Assembly: GCA_035493895.1 (NCBI GenBank)
Contig: DATJHM010000228.1
Coordinates: 1 to 64,000, forward strand
Length of the DNA: 64,000 bases
From: DATJHM01 sp035493895
GTDB taxonomy: Bacteria > Chloroflexota > Ktedonobacteria > Ktedonobacterales > Ktedonobacteraceae
Direction: 5' to 3'
Part shown: piece after piece, positions 52,886-60,425 of the stretch
Layout: every line of letters starts with the position of its first letter
Position numbering within the stretch: the stretch's first letter is position 1
Position numbers and translations under genes: made by a program
The notes under the pieces: generated by a model
Database searches by the model: none
Seen by the model: the letters and a program-made list of their open reading frames with translations, nothing else
What the model was told of the DNA's origin: nothing

Positions 52886-53245
52886 GTGCTACACATCCTA
52901 CACAAAGGTGGATGTGATGGGGATCTTGCCCCTACACTCTTTTCTACCAGAGTTACATGTGATCATGAGTGGTGAGACAGAGGAGGTTGGGATCTTTTGA
53001 CGCGCTACAAAAATGGTTTACGAAAAAAAGCTACATATCCTACACAAAAATGGATGTGATGGGGATCTTGCCCCTACATCGGTAGCGTGACAACGGGCAG
53101 GCATAAAGCACAGCCCCTACCTGTTGTGTTTGTCGAAAGGAATCGATGGCGGGACAGGTTTCCCGGGTGACGCGTTATGAAATTTTGGAAAAAAGCTACA
53201 TATCCTACACAAATGCCGATGAGATGGGAATCTCGCTCCTACACT
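52886..53245 (+). repeat. Three degenerate direct repeats of about 52 bp
   Basis: Copies at 52886-52938, 53030-53079 and 53195-53245 share GCTACATATCCTACACAAA, a central ATGGGGATCT and CCCCTACA. They are spaced 144 and 165 bp apart. Copies two and three also share the upstream TGACGCG-TA-AAAAAAGC context. The middle forms a short GGGGATCTTGCCCC hairpin. The uneven spacing excludes a CRISPR array. Confidence 0.8.
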
Positions 53246-53654
53246 CCCCCCTGCACCAATGCTACACGTTCCCCATAGTTGATGCTGCACTGTCCCTCTA
53301 GCAGGCGACATCGTTATCGTAAGCACTGGGAGGGAGGTTTTGTTGCCTCTTCTCTACTCTATCTATTCGGCAGGTGGTGAGAGTTCTGAAGGGTGATGTT
53401 AGATGTGTTTTTGTGTGTGTATATATGGGAGGGCATGGAAGACGCTGTTGTGATATTTTGTATGGATAAGCTAACGAGGGCTTCAGGTGTGATCGGGCGC
53501 TGGCTTTTTCAGTATAATGGGCAAAAGCGACAGAGAAGATGGCCTGATTGCAAGGCCATCCTGCGAAAGAGAGCGGTATTTTGCTTCCGAGCAAGAAAAA
53601 ACGTCGAGGTAGGCACAGATTTTCTGCCCGTCCTGTGGCGATTTCGTATCAATT
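53246..53654. other. 409-bp gap
   Basis: It follows the three direct repeats. Frames on both strands exist (for example 53393-53719 plus) but show unbiased composition and no ribosome binding site. No RNA structure stands out. Confidence 0.4.
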
Positions 53655-53798
53655 TCAGGCGAAGCTGGCCTGTTGTTGAGTGTTGCAATAGCTCTTATAG
53701 AGCGCTGAACCGGCAGTAAGCACGACCTTTACCAGGAGACCCACCAGGATATCTACCAGCGCACCCATCAGAATCTTTGTTATCAAGCTCCAGAACAT
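53655..53798 (-). CDS. 47-aa hydrophobic peptide, toxin- or bacteriocin-like
   Basis: A short minus-strand frame with AAAAAGGATGG 4-8 bases before its ATG. The peptide starts MFWSLITKILMGALVDILVG, continues with LLVKVVLTAGSALYKSYC, and ends in a polar NTQQQASFA tail. About 33 residues are hydrophobic with regularly spaced Lys and Asp, as in membrane-acting type I toxins or leaderless bacteriocins. A perfect 7-bp hairpin (53816-53836) lies just upstream of the ribosome binding site. No homologue is recognised. The surrounding DNA is a mobile-element-rich gap, which suits a toxin or a selfish gene, but a chance frame is possible. Confidence 0.4.
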   Translation of the reverse strand: MFWSLITKILMGALVDILVGLLVKVVLTAGSALYKSYCNTQQQASFA

Positions 53799-53815
53799 GT
53801 TTCCATCCTTTTTCT

Positions 53816-53836
53816 GATAAAGAGTAAAACTTTATC
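53816..53836 (-). promoter_or_regulatory. Hairpin upstream of the 47-aa peptide
   Basis: GATAAAG and CTTTATC (7 bp) flank a 7-nt loop. On the minus strand the hairpin sits directly before the ribosome binding site of the peptide frame, where it could limit translation. Confidence 0.4.
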
Positions 53837-54046
53837 GGTCTATCTATTAACGAGCACTTCCTCGCTGTATACAAGTATCGCTATTCTATTGCTGATCAAT
53901 ATAATTTTATCTCTTCATTGTTAAATGATTTTTAAATGCGCGTAATCGATCCATTATTATTATTGGTTGTGGAGAAGAATCTGAGATTGTATTTATAGGT
54001 TTTATGTGATTAATAGATGATGAAAAGCAAAGGAGGAGATTATATA

Positions 54047-54103
54047 GTGCAAGGGAAAAATGGTACGAAAAGCTACTGTTACCGCTTTCTGGTGTTTTTT
54101 TAG
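54047..54103 (+). CDS. Possible 18-aa peptide behind a strong ribosome binding site
   Basis: AAAGGAGGAGATTATATA is followed by GTG and 17 further codons (MQGKNGTKSYCYRFLVFF). The Shine-Dalgarno match is among the strongest in the window, yet the frame is tiny and ends at a T-rich stop. A second frame of similar length opens 13 bases later. It may be a leader peptide or a relic of a lost gene. An AGAACA/TGTTCT inverted repeat follows at about 54102-54128. Confidence 0.2.
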   Translation: MQGKNGTKSYCYRFLVFF

Positions 54104-54166
54104 AACATCATAAAACAGACATTGTTCTATTTAGATCGGAGAGGGATGCGATGTTAAATGAAGAGC

Positions 54167-54276
54167 GTATTGCTCTGACAAACTTCAATCGACGCTTTTA
54201 TATGGCTAACGAAACAGCCTGGGAAGCCATTTCAATGATTGTAAAAAGGGTGTAATGAAGTTTGTCAGAGCAGTAT
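54167..54276. mobile_element. MITE 1 (102 bp) with GTAT target duplication
   Basis: Terminal inverted repeats TGCTCTGACAAACTTCA (54171-54187) and TGAAGTTTGTCAGAGCA (54256-54272) flank a non-coding 102-bp element. GTAT stands immediately outside each end (54167-54170 and 54273-54276), as a 4-bp target-site duplication would. No transposase is encoded. Confidence 0.7.
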
Positions 54277-54446
54277 TGCTCTGACAAACTTCATTGCGTC
54301 TTTTCTACAGCCATGAAAACGCACTCGAGAAGCACGTGTGAGGGCGAGATGGCCGGTGGGGGTGGACGCCATTCGCCATGGCGTCCCTACTGAGTTGGGC
54401 ACGATGGCGGTCAAAAAGGACGCGATGAAGCTTGACAGAGCAGTAT
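54273..54446. mobile_element. MITE 2 (166 bp) abutting MITE 1
   Basis: Ends TGCTCTGACAAACTTCATTG (54277 on) and, inverted with a few changes, GATGAAGCTTGACAGAGCA (54424-54442). The inverted repeats extend about 29 bp to the GACGC/GCGTC and A/T runs. GTAT flanks it at 54273-54276 (shared with MITE 1) and 54443-54446. Inside is a perfect palindromic GGACGCCATTCGCCATGGCGTCC-like hairpin (about 54366-54388). The junction with MITE 1 makes a 19-bp perfect hairpin at 54254-54295. Confidence 0.7.
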
Positions 54447-54568
54447 GTTATTGGGTATGACATACAATCTGGATGAGCCACCTCCCTGGCCTCCAGAGAT
54501 CTATGCGGATATCGAGAACGGAAAAACGCTGGTATAATTGATACGAAGGTGTGCTCAAGGGTCAGGTA

Positions 54569-54949
54569 CCCCCGTCTGAAGACAGGGGGCTTGTGTGTGG
54601 GGTGGCTTCTGCTCGTCGCTCATAGGCCCTGGACCTGACCAGACGCAGCCAGGGGGAGCAATTCCCATCGGGCTACGTTCTACAGGAGCGTTTCCGTTCC
54701 TACCTACAGATGCTTGCCAGTCTGTAGCTCTAGAACCCTTAGGTTAAACAGGCAAACGGGGTCTAGCCAGTGCTTAGGGGAAAGTACCGCTGTAGAACCT
54801 TGTCGAGGCTCACATGACCCTCAAGGCGCAAGCTGAGAGGAGGGGTTTTGAGCGTTCCGACACAAAACGCTCTGCCTTCGGGCAGGTCACGTCGTTCCTG
54901 CAAGAAGAATGGAGATGCGGCAATTCCTCCCCGGCCTGAAGGCGCGGGG
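54569..54949 (+). mobile_element. IS200/IS605-like remnant without tnpA or tnpB
   Basis: Left-end hairpin at 54569-54589 (CCCCCGTCT-GA-AGAC-A-GGGGG) and right-end hairpin at 54929-54949 (CCCCGGCCT-GA-AGG-CGCGGGG), each with a GA loop as in IS605-type ends. The ends are only 380 bp apart, and no transposase or tnpB frame lies between them. The interior matches the kind of structured 3' region that precedes the right end in tnpB-bearing elements. It is probably a non-autonomous derivative (PATE). Confidence 0.65.
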
Positions 54950-54953
54950 TCTC
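54775..54953 (+). ncRNA. Omega-RNA-like scaffold of the IS605 remnant
   Basis: The last 180 bp of the remnant can fold into several stems: CCTTG (54797) with CAAGG (about 54824), a UUCG-capped CTGCC-TTCG-GGCAG at 54872-54885, CGTT/AACG around 54853-54869, and the right-end hairpin. In autonomous elements the same place encodes the RNA that guides TnpB, with the guide read from the DNA after the right end. Here that would be the region just before the GH1 gene. The assignment rests on layout and structure only. Confidence 0.45.
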
Positions 54954-55002
54954 CTTGCTGCAATCTGATGAGCGATGGCATGCCATGCTGAAGGGAGAAA
55001 AA

Positions 55003-56397
55003 ATGCAGCAGCGAAGCCTACGTTTTCCCACAGGCTTTCTCTGGGGGACAGCTTCCTCCTCCTATCAATGTGAAGGGGGAAGCACGAATAATCAGTGGTA
55101 TCGTTGGGAGCAGCAGGGGCGGATTTTGAGTGGCGAAGCGTGCGGGCAGGCTGCGAACTGGTGGGAAGAGGCGGAGGCGGACTTTGAGCGGGCGGAGCAG
55201 CTCGAGAATAACGCTTTGCGCCTGAGCCTGGAATGGAGCCGCATCGAGCCAGCTGAGGGACAGTGGGATCAGGCGGCGATTGAGCGCTATCGGGCAATGT
55301 TGCTCGATCTACGGCAGCGGCACATGACCCCGGTCGTGACGCTGCATCATTTTACGGAGCCGCTCTGGTTTGCCGAGAGGGACGGTTTTGCCCGCGCCAG
55401 TAGTGTGCGCTATTTTGTACGCTATGTGGCCTTCGTCGTGCGTCAGCTTGGTGATCTCTGCTCGTTCTGGCTCACGCTCAATGAGCCCAACGTCTACGCC
55501 TTTCAGGGGTATCTGCGCGGCGACTTTCCTCCCGGTGAACAGCATTTGTTGCGTACATTTATCGTCTTACGCAACATAATGCAGGGCCATGTCGCAGCAT
55601 TTTACGCCATTCGCGATCTGCAACCCCAGGCGCAGATCGGGTATTGTCTGCACTATCGTCTTTTTGATCCCCTTAATCCCTTCTCGCCGCTTGATCACGG
55701 TGCAGCCAGAGTACAGGAGCAATTTTTTAACTGGTCAGTGTTGCAGGCGGCAGAGAGTGGCCGTTTTACCTTTCCCGCTGGAGCGCTCTTGCCGCCAATC
55801 AAAGGGGCAGCAGGCGCGCGAGATTATCATGGGGTGAATTATTATACTCGCGAACTGGTGCGCTTCGATGCAAGCGTGCCAGCGGAAGCGTTTGGGGTGC
55901 GCTTAGTGAAGCCGAACACAATGCGCAATGATCCCGGGTTGGATGCAAGCTTTGGCGAGATCTATCCTGTGGGACTGTACCGTGTCCTGAGAGAGGTCTA
56001 TCGGCGGACCAGGGGGAATAAGCCGCTCTATGTGACTGAGAATGGTTTCAGCGATGTGCAGGATACGCGGCGTCCGCGTGCGCTCCTGGAGCATCTGGCA
56101 CAACTGCATCGCGCAATTCGCGCGGGTATTCCAGTGCAGGGGTATTTCCACTGGTCGCTGGTCGATAATTTTGAATGGAACAATGGCTGGTATGTGCGTT
56201 TTGGCCTGATCGAGATTGATGCGCAGACGCAGGAGCGAACGCCCAGGCGCAGTGCCAGCATGTTTGGCGAGATCTGCCGGGCGAACGCCATAACCGAAGA
56301 GATTGTCGCACGTTACGCGCCTGAGGCCATGGAGAGAATCTTTAGATCACGGTCAGATGCTGTACCGCAAATGCAACCTGATCTCAAGAAAACGTGA
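55003..56397 (+). CDS. GH1-family beta-glucosidase-like glycosidase
   Basis: A 464-residue retaining glycosidase of family 1 that hydrolyses beta-linked glucosides or galactosides in the cytoplasm. The acid/base Glu is in FWLTLNEPNVYAFQG near residue 158, and the nucleophile Glu is in KPLYVTENGFSDV near 346. The family opening RFPTGFLWGTASSSYQCEGG and the late GYFHWSLVDNFEWNNGWYVRFGL are present. The ATG at 55003 is chosen since GAAGGGAGAA precedes it and the protein family begins there. The frame stays open 16 codons upstream, into the end of the IS605 remnant. Confidence 0.94.
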   Translation: MQQRSLRFPTGFLWGTASSSYQCEGGSTNNQWYRWEQQGRILSGEACGQAANWWEEAEADFERAEQLENNALRLSLEWSRIEPAEGQWDQAAIERYRAMLLDLRQRHMTPVVTLHHFTEPLWFAERDGFARASSVRYFVRYVAFVVRQLGDLCSFWLTLNEPNVYAFQGYLRGDFPPGEQHLLRTFIVLRNIMQGHVAAFYAIRDLQPQAQIGYCLHYRLFDPLNPFSPLDHGAARVQEQFFNWSVLQAAESGRFTFPAGALLPPIKGAAGARDYHGVNYYTRELVRFDASVPAEAFGVRLVKPNTMRNDPGLDASFGEIYPVGLYRVLREVYRRTRGNKPLYVTENGFSDVQDTRRPRALLEHLAQLHRAIRAGIPVQGYFHWSLVDNFEWNNGWYVRFGLIEIDAQTQERTPRRSASMFGEICRANAITEEIVARYAPEAMERIFRSRSDAVPQMQPDLKKT

Positions 56398-56618
56398 GAT
56401 ACATGTGCCAGACAGGCGTATGTTACAGCCATACAGATGCGTTCTGAATGGGGAGAGAGAATGGCTTGTCACGTATATTGATCCGTGCTACACTTTGAGA
56501 TGAGAGGGCGCAAGATTGCACGCTGCAACAGGGCCGAAGTAAGAGCTGCTCGCCCTGAGTTTGCATATCTGTCTGTCCATGAATTTATTTAATTGTAACA
56601 TAAGGGCTGGACTTTTCG

Positions 56619-57620
56619 ATGGAAAAATCAACGTTAATTTCTGAAATGCATAAATTCCAATTTGGCGGTAAGGTAATTTGTACCGATGGGGAAGATGGTA
56701 CATTGACCCATGTGGTCTTTGATGCCGCCGCCAAACGCTTGAGTGCGATTGGAGTGAAATATGGGCGCTTCATTGGCAAAACCGTATATGTGCCTGTAGC
56801 AACGATTACTGAGGCCGCTTCCAGTGGGATCAATCTTAACATTTCCCGCGCCGAGCTGGAAAAGAGCAGTAGTGCGGCGTCGGGCGGCGTCTTGCTGGAT
56901 AGCAGGAGCAGCGTGCAAATGGCGAGCGGCCAGGCAAGAGGCGGGCTTTTGCTGGTGGCAGTGCACCCCGAAACCTGGGAACTGGGATATATCGTTGTGC
57001 ATAATCTGCGTCCAGGTCAGGATACGCTGTTGGTTCAGGAATACGTTGTCAAGCTCGAAAATGGGCAAATCTTCGTCTCAGTGCCAGAGGCAACGCTCCA
57101 GACCTTGCAGCCATATCGTTCGGATGCAGAGTTGCAGCGGGAAGTCGAAGATATTTTATTTGACCTGACCCCACTGCATGTAGAATTCACGGGCATGAAC
57201 GTTCGTGTTCTGGACAGCGTCCTCTACCTGGACGGCAACATCTCCAGTTCGCTGCGTGGTGATATCGTGCGGAATCAGGCTGCTGGCGTGAGTGGGCTGC
57301 TGGAGATTAAAAATCGTCTGGTTGGTGATGATCAGCTGGCAGGCGATCTGGCAATGGTCCTGGCACATGATCCACGGACACGCAACCTGCCGATCGGGGT
57401 CTATCCGCGCCTGGGAGAGGTACGCCTGAGCGGGGCCGTGCATACGGTGACGCAGAAAAAGGTCGCAGAAGAGATTGCCAGCACCTTTCCGGGCGTGCGT
57501 GCGGTCGTGAATGATCTTCAGGTGAATGCGAAGACGGATATGCTAAGTGTGATGTCTCCGGCTGAAGGCGGTCGGGCTACGGATCTGGTCCCTGGAGCAT
57601 ATATTCGCCATACAAAATGA
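56619..57620 (+). CDS. PRC-barrel and BON-domain protein
   Basis: A 333-residue protein. The N-terminal 75 residues form a PRC-barrel (FGGKVICTDGEDGTLTHVVFDAAAKRLSAIGVKYG), and a second PRC-like stretch lies at about 105-160 (VHPETWELGYIVVHNLRPGQDTLLVQEYVVKL). The C-terminal 150 residues resemble two BON domains (LHVEFTGMNVRVLDSVLYLDGNI ... IKNRLVGDD; VYPRLGEVRLSGAVHTVTQKKVAEEIASTFPGVRAVVNDLQVN). There is no signal peptide. Such proteins are linked to envelope stress or RNA/ribosome contacts in other phyla. The role here is unknown. Confidence 0.82.
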   Translation: MEKSTLISEMHKFQFGGKVICTDGEDGTLTHVVFDAAAKRLSAIGVKYGRFIGKTVYVPVATITEAASSGINLNISRAELEKSSSAASGGVLLDSRSSVQMASGQARGGLLLVAVHPETWELGYIVVHNLRPGQDTLLVQEYVVKLENGQIFVSVPEATLQTLQPYRSDAELQREVEDILFDLTPLHVEFTGMNVRVLDSVLYLDGNISSSLRGDIVRNQAAGVSGLLEIKNRLVGDDQLAGDLAMVLAHDPRTRNLPIGVYPRLGEVRLSGAVHTVTQKKVAEEIASTFPGVRAVVNDLQVNAKTDMLSVMSPAEGGRATDLVPGAYIRHTK

Positions 57621-57654
57621 GGGTGCGACTGGCCAGGCCATCGGCACCATTCCT

Positions 57655-57790
57655 ATAGAGGCGCAGACAAGCCGCAATGTCATGTAGAGAAGAGAATCCG
57701 CTCCGCACCCTGTGTACGTAACATTGCGGCTTGTCTGTACCTGGTCCCCATCGATCTCCACCCCCTTGTAGCGTCGCTGCCTGTCTGCAA
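57655..57790. repeat. Dispersed palindromic repeat, copy C
   Basis: TAGAGGCGCAGACAAGCCGC followed by AATGTCATG on one side, and ACATTGCGGCTTGTCTGT further on, form an inverted pair. A GTAGCGTCGCTGCCTGTCTGC piece ends the copy. It is degenerate compared with copies A and B. Confidence 0.75.
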
Positions 57791-58012
57791 TGAATCCGCA
57801 TCAACCTAAGAGCCGAGAGGGCCGGTGGGGCTCGCGGGCAGGGATAAACCGCTGCCCCTACCTCTGCTTTTCTTCGAGGGTGAGGAACCTTTGTATCCCC
57901 TTGCCAGGAGCGACCCGGTTCCGCTCAACACCACAGAGAGGAGCCGGGCTTGTCTCGCCCGCGTACCCCCCGGCCACCTCGAATAGCTCATACATTCTTA
58001 GGTTGATGCGTA

Positions 58013-58110
58013 TTGGGCGCAGACAAGCCGCGACTCTACGGAATTGATGGGCGATTCCTGTATGGATTCCTCCTATTTCCGTGACATTGCGGCTTGTCTG
58101 CGACCGGGTC
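58013..58110. repeat. Dispersed palindromic repeat, copy D
   Basis: GGCGCAGACAAGCCGCGACT with CTACGG at 58013-58040, then GTGACATTGCGGCTTGTCTG at about 58081-58100, repeat the family cores in inverted order. The GGAATTGATGGG segment next to it also occurs beside copies A and B. Confidence 0.75.
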
Positions 58111-58186
58111 GACAACGAGGTGGGGATCGATAGACCAGCAGCGATGCTACCTCTACCTCAGCTATGGACTTACTGTTCTCGTCCCT

Positions 58187-58257
58187 CTTGACAAACTAGC
58201 TTAGCTAGATTATTCTTGGGGAGAAGAAAAGATGACTAGCTAAGCTAGTTTGTCAAG
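58187..58257. promoter_or_regulatory. Nested palindromic operator-promoter, 22-bp inverted arms
   Basis: Two perfect 22-bp inverted arms lie at 58187-58208 and 58236-58257, 27 bp apart. Each arm also contains its own palindrome, CTAGCTTAGCTAG or its complement. A promoter is embedded: TTGACA at 58188-58193 and TATTCT at 58211-58216, spacer 17. A TetR-type dimer on each CTAGCT-T-AGCTAG would block it. The epimerase gene and, further on, a TetR gene lie downstream. Confidence 0.7.
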
Positions 58258-58468
58258 GGATGGCAACTCTTTCCACAGACGAATGGAAGATATCTGCTTT
58301 CTGTCTTTACAATTTGGCATCTCTCTTCCCAGGGTTGGGTCATGGATCTGGCCAGTATGAAAGATTCCGTTGAGGCCTACGAAGCGATGACGCGAGTTGC
58401 GCAGACTGCCGAGTTCTTCATGACGCTATGCAACGCCTTATTCATTTTAAAACAGGAAGGAACACTGT

Positions 58469-59284
58469 ATGACAATTTTAGTAACCGGCGGGACGGGTCT
58501 CGTAGGATCGAGAGTCTTGAAGCGACTAGTAGAAGCAGGCATTGATTGTCGTGCACTCGTGCGACCTGGCAAGGAGCTGCCGACTGGTGTCACGGCAATT
58601 GAAGGAGATATCCTCAATCCTGAATCACTAGCGGCTGCCGTTGAAGGCGTCTCCGCAATTCTTCACCTCGCTGCGGCATTCCGTACGCCCAACCAGGATG
58701 AAATATGGAACGTGAATCTCAAAGGGACGCGCAATCTCATCGCCGCTGTCAAGGATCACGCTCCCGAGGCTCGTTTTATACTGGCAAGCACCTCCAATAT
58801 ATACGATCCGGACAGTTCGCATCCAGGTCGTGAAGACGACCCGGTAACCCCAACACTTGCATACCCCGCCAGTAAGCTTGAAGCAGAGAACGAACTTCAG
58901 AACAGTGGACTCAACTGGAGTGTGCTCAGGCTTGCGTTTGTCTATGGCGACCAGGACGGACATCTCCAGTCAGCTCCTGGGCTACTCGCGGGCATGAAGT
59001 GGCATCCTGCACAGAGGATGAGTTTGATTCACCATCGAGACATCGCAGCCGCTGTCGAACTTGCGCTTACTGGCGCAATGGATGGTCACGTCGTCAATAT
59101 ATGCGACGAGGCACCGACCACGATTTACGAGATTGCCCAAATTGTCGGCGCTCCTTACGAGCCATCAGCCGAGCCTCTCACGAATCCATGGAAGCTTCAC
59201 ATGGATGGAACGCTTGCCAGAAGCCTTGGCTTTCAGCCAAAAGTTTCAACCGTATACCAGGCAAGCCGAGAAGATGCGCTGTAA
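58469..59284 (+). CDS. NAD-dependent epimerase/dehydratase family protein
   Basis: A 271-residue extended-SDR protein. The dinucleotide motif TGGTGLVGSRV is near residues 5-15, then IEGDILNPESLAAAVEGVSAILHLAAAF near 44-71 and ASTSNIYDP near 106. YPASKLEAENEL near 129 provides the YxxxK active site. AGGAAGGAAC lies 6 bases before the ATG. Length is a little short of the sugar epimerase standard, and the substrate is not clear. It follows the palindromic operator by 211 bp and is followed by a long hairpin and a TetR gene. Confidence 0.88.
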   Translation: MTILVTGGTGLVGSRVLKRLVEAGIDCRALVRPGKELPTGVTAIEGDILNPESLAAAVEGVSAILHLAAAFRTPNQDEIWNVNLKGTRNLIAAVKDHAPEARFILASTSNIYDPDSSHPGREDDPVTPTLAYPASKLEAENELQNSGLNWSVLRLAFVYGDQDGHLQSAPGLLAGMKWHPAQRMSLIHHRDIAAAVELALTGAMDGHVVNICDEAPTTIYEIAQIVGAPYEPSAEPLTNPWKLHMDGTLARSLGFQPKVSTVYQASREDAL

Positions 59285-59363
59285 TAACAGGGCAATCGCA
59301 TCTCATGTTTGGAGCGGCTTGTAGTGCGTATCTACCAGTTGAGCTTTGATAAAACTCATCATT

Positions 59364-59426
59364 GAGGCAACTCTCTCCGTTGGTACGCAGCCAATCCGCT
59401 CTCGTACCAACGGAGAGAGTTGCCTC
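59364..59426. terminator. Perfect 24-bp hairpin between epimerase and TetR genes
   Basis: Arms 59364-59387 and 59403-59426 are perfectly complementary over 24 bp with a 15-nt loop, and a T-rich stretch TTCTCTTTA follows on the plus strand. It probably terminates the epimerase transcript. The length is unusual for a plain terminator. Confidence 0.65.
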
Positions 59427-59531
59427 TTCTCTTTACTCATAAAGGCATCCCTGGCAGAAGCGCGATAGATAGCTCTGACCAGGGGTGTCTCGGCAGAACA
59501 AAGGCAAGATACGAAAAGAAGGAGACCAGGA

Positions 59532-60182
59532 ATGCCGTTACAACGTGAAACAGTGGCGCGTGCCGCTCTGCATTTAGTGGATGAGGTTGGGTTGGACAGT
59601 TTGACCATACGTCGTCTTGCTGCGCACCTGGATATTCAAAACCCGTCGTTGTACTGGCACTTTAAGAACAAGCAAGAACTGCTGAACTGCATGGCCGAAC
59701 TGATGCTGGCTGATTTCTTTGCTGAACTGCACGAGCCAGAGCCAGACCAGGATTGGGCTGATTGGCTGACCATCTATGCCCGCCAGTTGCGTAACATGAT
59801 GCTTGCGCACCGCGATGGAGCACGAATCGTGGCGGAAGCCGATCCATCGCGGAGTACATTCTTCGAGGGTTTCGAATGGGCACTGAAGGTGCTGCGGCAT
59901 GCAGGCTTTGATGGGAATGAGGCCGCCATAAGAATAATAACGCTCCAGAACTATGTTCTGGGCAATGTCTTTGAAGTACAAGCGCATCCCTTTTCTCTTG
60001 CATCAGACGAGGACGAGAACCATCTGTCTGCCTTGAGACATTCTCTCGATGAAGAACGCTTTCCCAATGTTGCTACTTTTCTTCAGACCCCTGCTCTTTT
60101 CTCATCCGCCTGGGCTTCCGCACAGTTTGAAGTAGGATTGTCACTGTTTCTGGATGGCTTGCGTGTCAATTACCATATTTGA
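59532..60182 (+). CDS. TetR-family regulator with tetracycline-repressor-like C-domain
   Basis: A 216-residue repressor. Residues 1-50 form the helix-turn-helix: LQRETVARAALHLVDEVGLDSLTIRRLAAHLDIQNPSLYWHFKNKQELL, with the SLYWHFKNK recognition helix close to TetR itself. The C-terminal part (WLTIYARQLRNMMLAHRDGARIVAE) resembles the TetR ligand-binding domain. GGAGACCAGGA precedes the ATG. The palindromic CTAGCT-T-AGCTAG sites 1.3 kb upstream are plausible operators. Confidence 0.9.
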   Translation: MPLQRETVARAALHLVDEVGLDSLTIRRLAAHLDIQNPSLYWHFKNKQELLNCMAELMLADFFAELHEPEPDQDWADWLTIYARQLRNMMLAHRDGARIVAEADPSRSTFFEGFEWALKVLRHAGFDGNEAAIRIITLQNYVLGNVFEVQAHPFSLASDEDENHLSALRHSLDEERFPNVATFLQTPALFSSAWASAQFEVGLSLFLDGLRVNYHI

Positions 60183-60425
60183 AGAAAATAGTGCCATATA
60201 TTGTGATGAATGACAGTTCATGGTTATTAAGATCCTCTTAAAAAAACGATCAGGGCAGAGCAACCGGTAAAAAATATTCACAGATTACTATGCTTTGTAG
60301 TATGATAGAAGACGGCATTTTTATTGTATATTTTGTTGACAATGCACTTGGGGATGGTTAAGGGGTAATTATTGTATTGTTGTAAGTGTCCCCCGGGCGC
60401 ACTAACGCTCTGAAAGAACGCGTGC

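Larger units (their letters stand above)
57621..58186. other. Repeat-filled intergenic region (566 bp)
   Basis: It contains dispersed-repeat copies C and D, and between them a GGGCAGGGATAAACCGCTGCCCC-like hairpin near 57837-57860. No gene was recognised here. Short frames overlap the palindromes and change frame across them. Confidence 0.6.

Noticed and set aside
52886..53245. CRISPR array
   Set aside because: Only three copies, spaced 144 and 165 bp apart, with degenerate ends and no cas genes.
53393..53719. A 108-codon plus-strand frame after the direct repeats
   Set aside because: No ribosome binding site, Cys/Trp/Arg-rich random-looking composition, no family; its end runs over the hydrophobic peptide frame on the other strand.
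54763..54981. Minus-strand frames across the IS605 remnant
   Set aside because: They run through both the structured RNA region and the end hairpin and match neither TnpA nor TnpB.
58342..58545. A 67-codon plus-strand frame (MDLASMKDSVEAYEAM...) overlapping the epimerase start
   Set aside because: It has no good ribosome binding site, overlaps the better supported epimerase gene by 77 bp in another frame, and changes to shadow-like composition in the overlap. The first 40 codons could be a relic, but this is not supportable.
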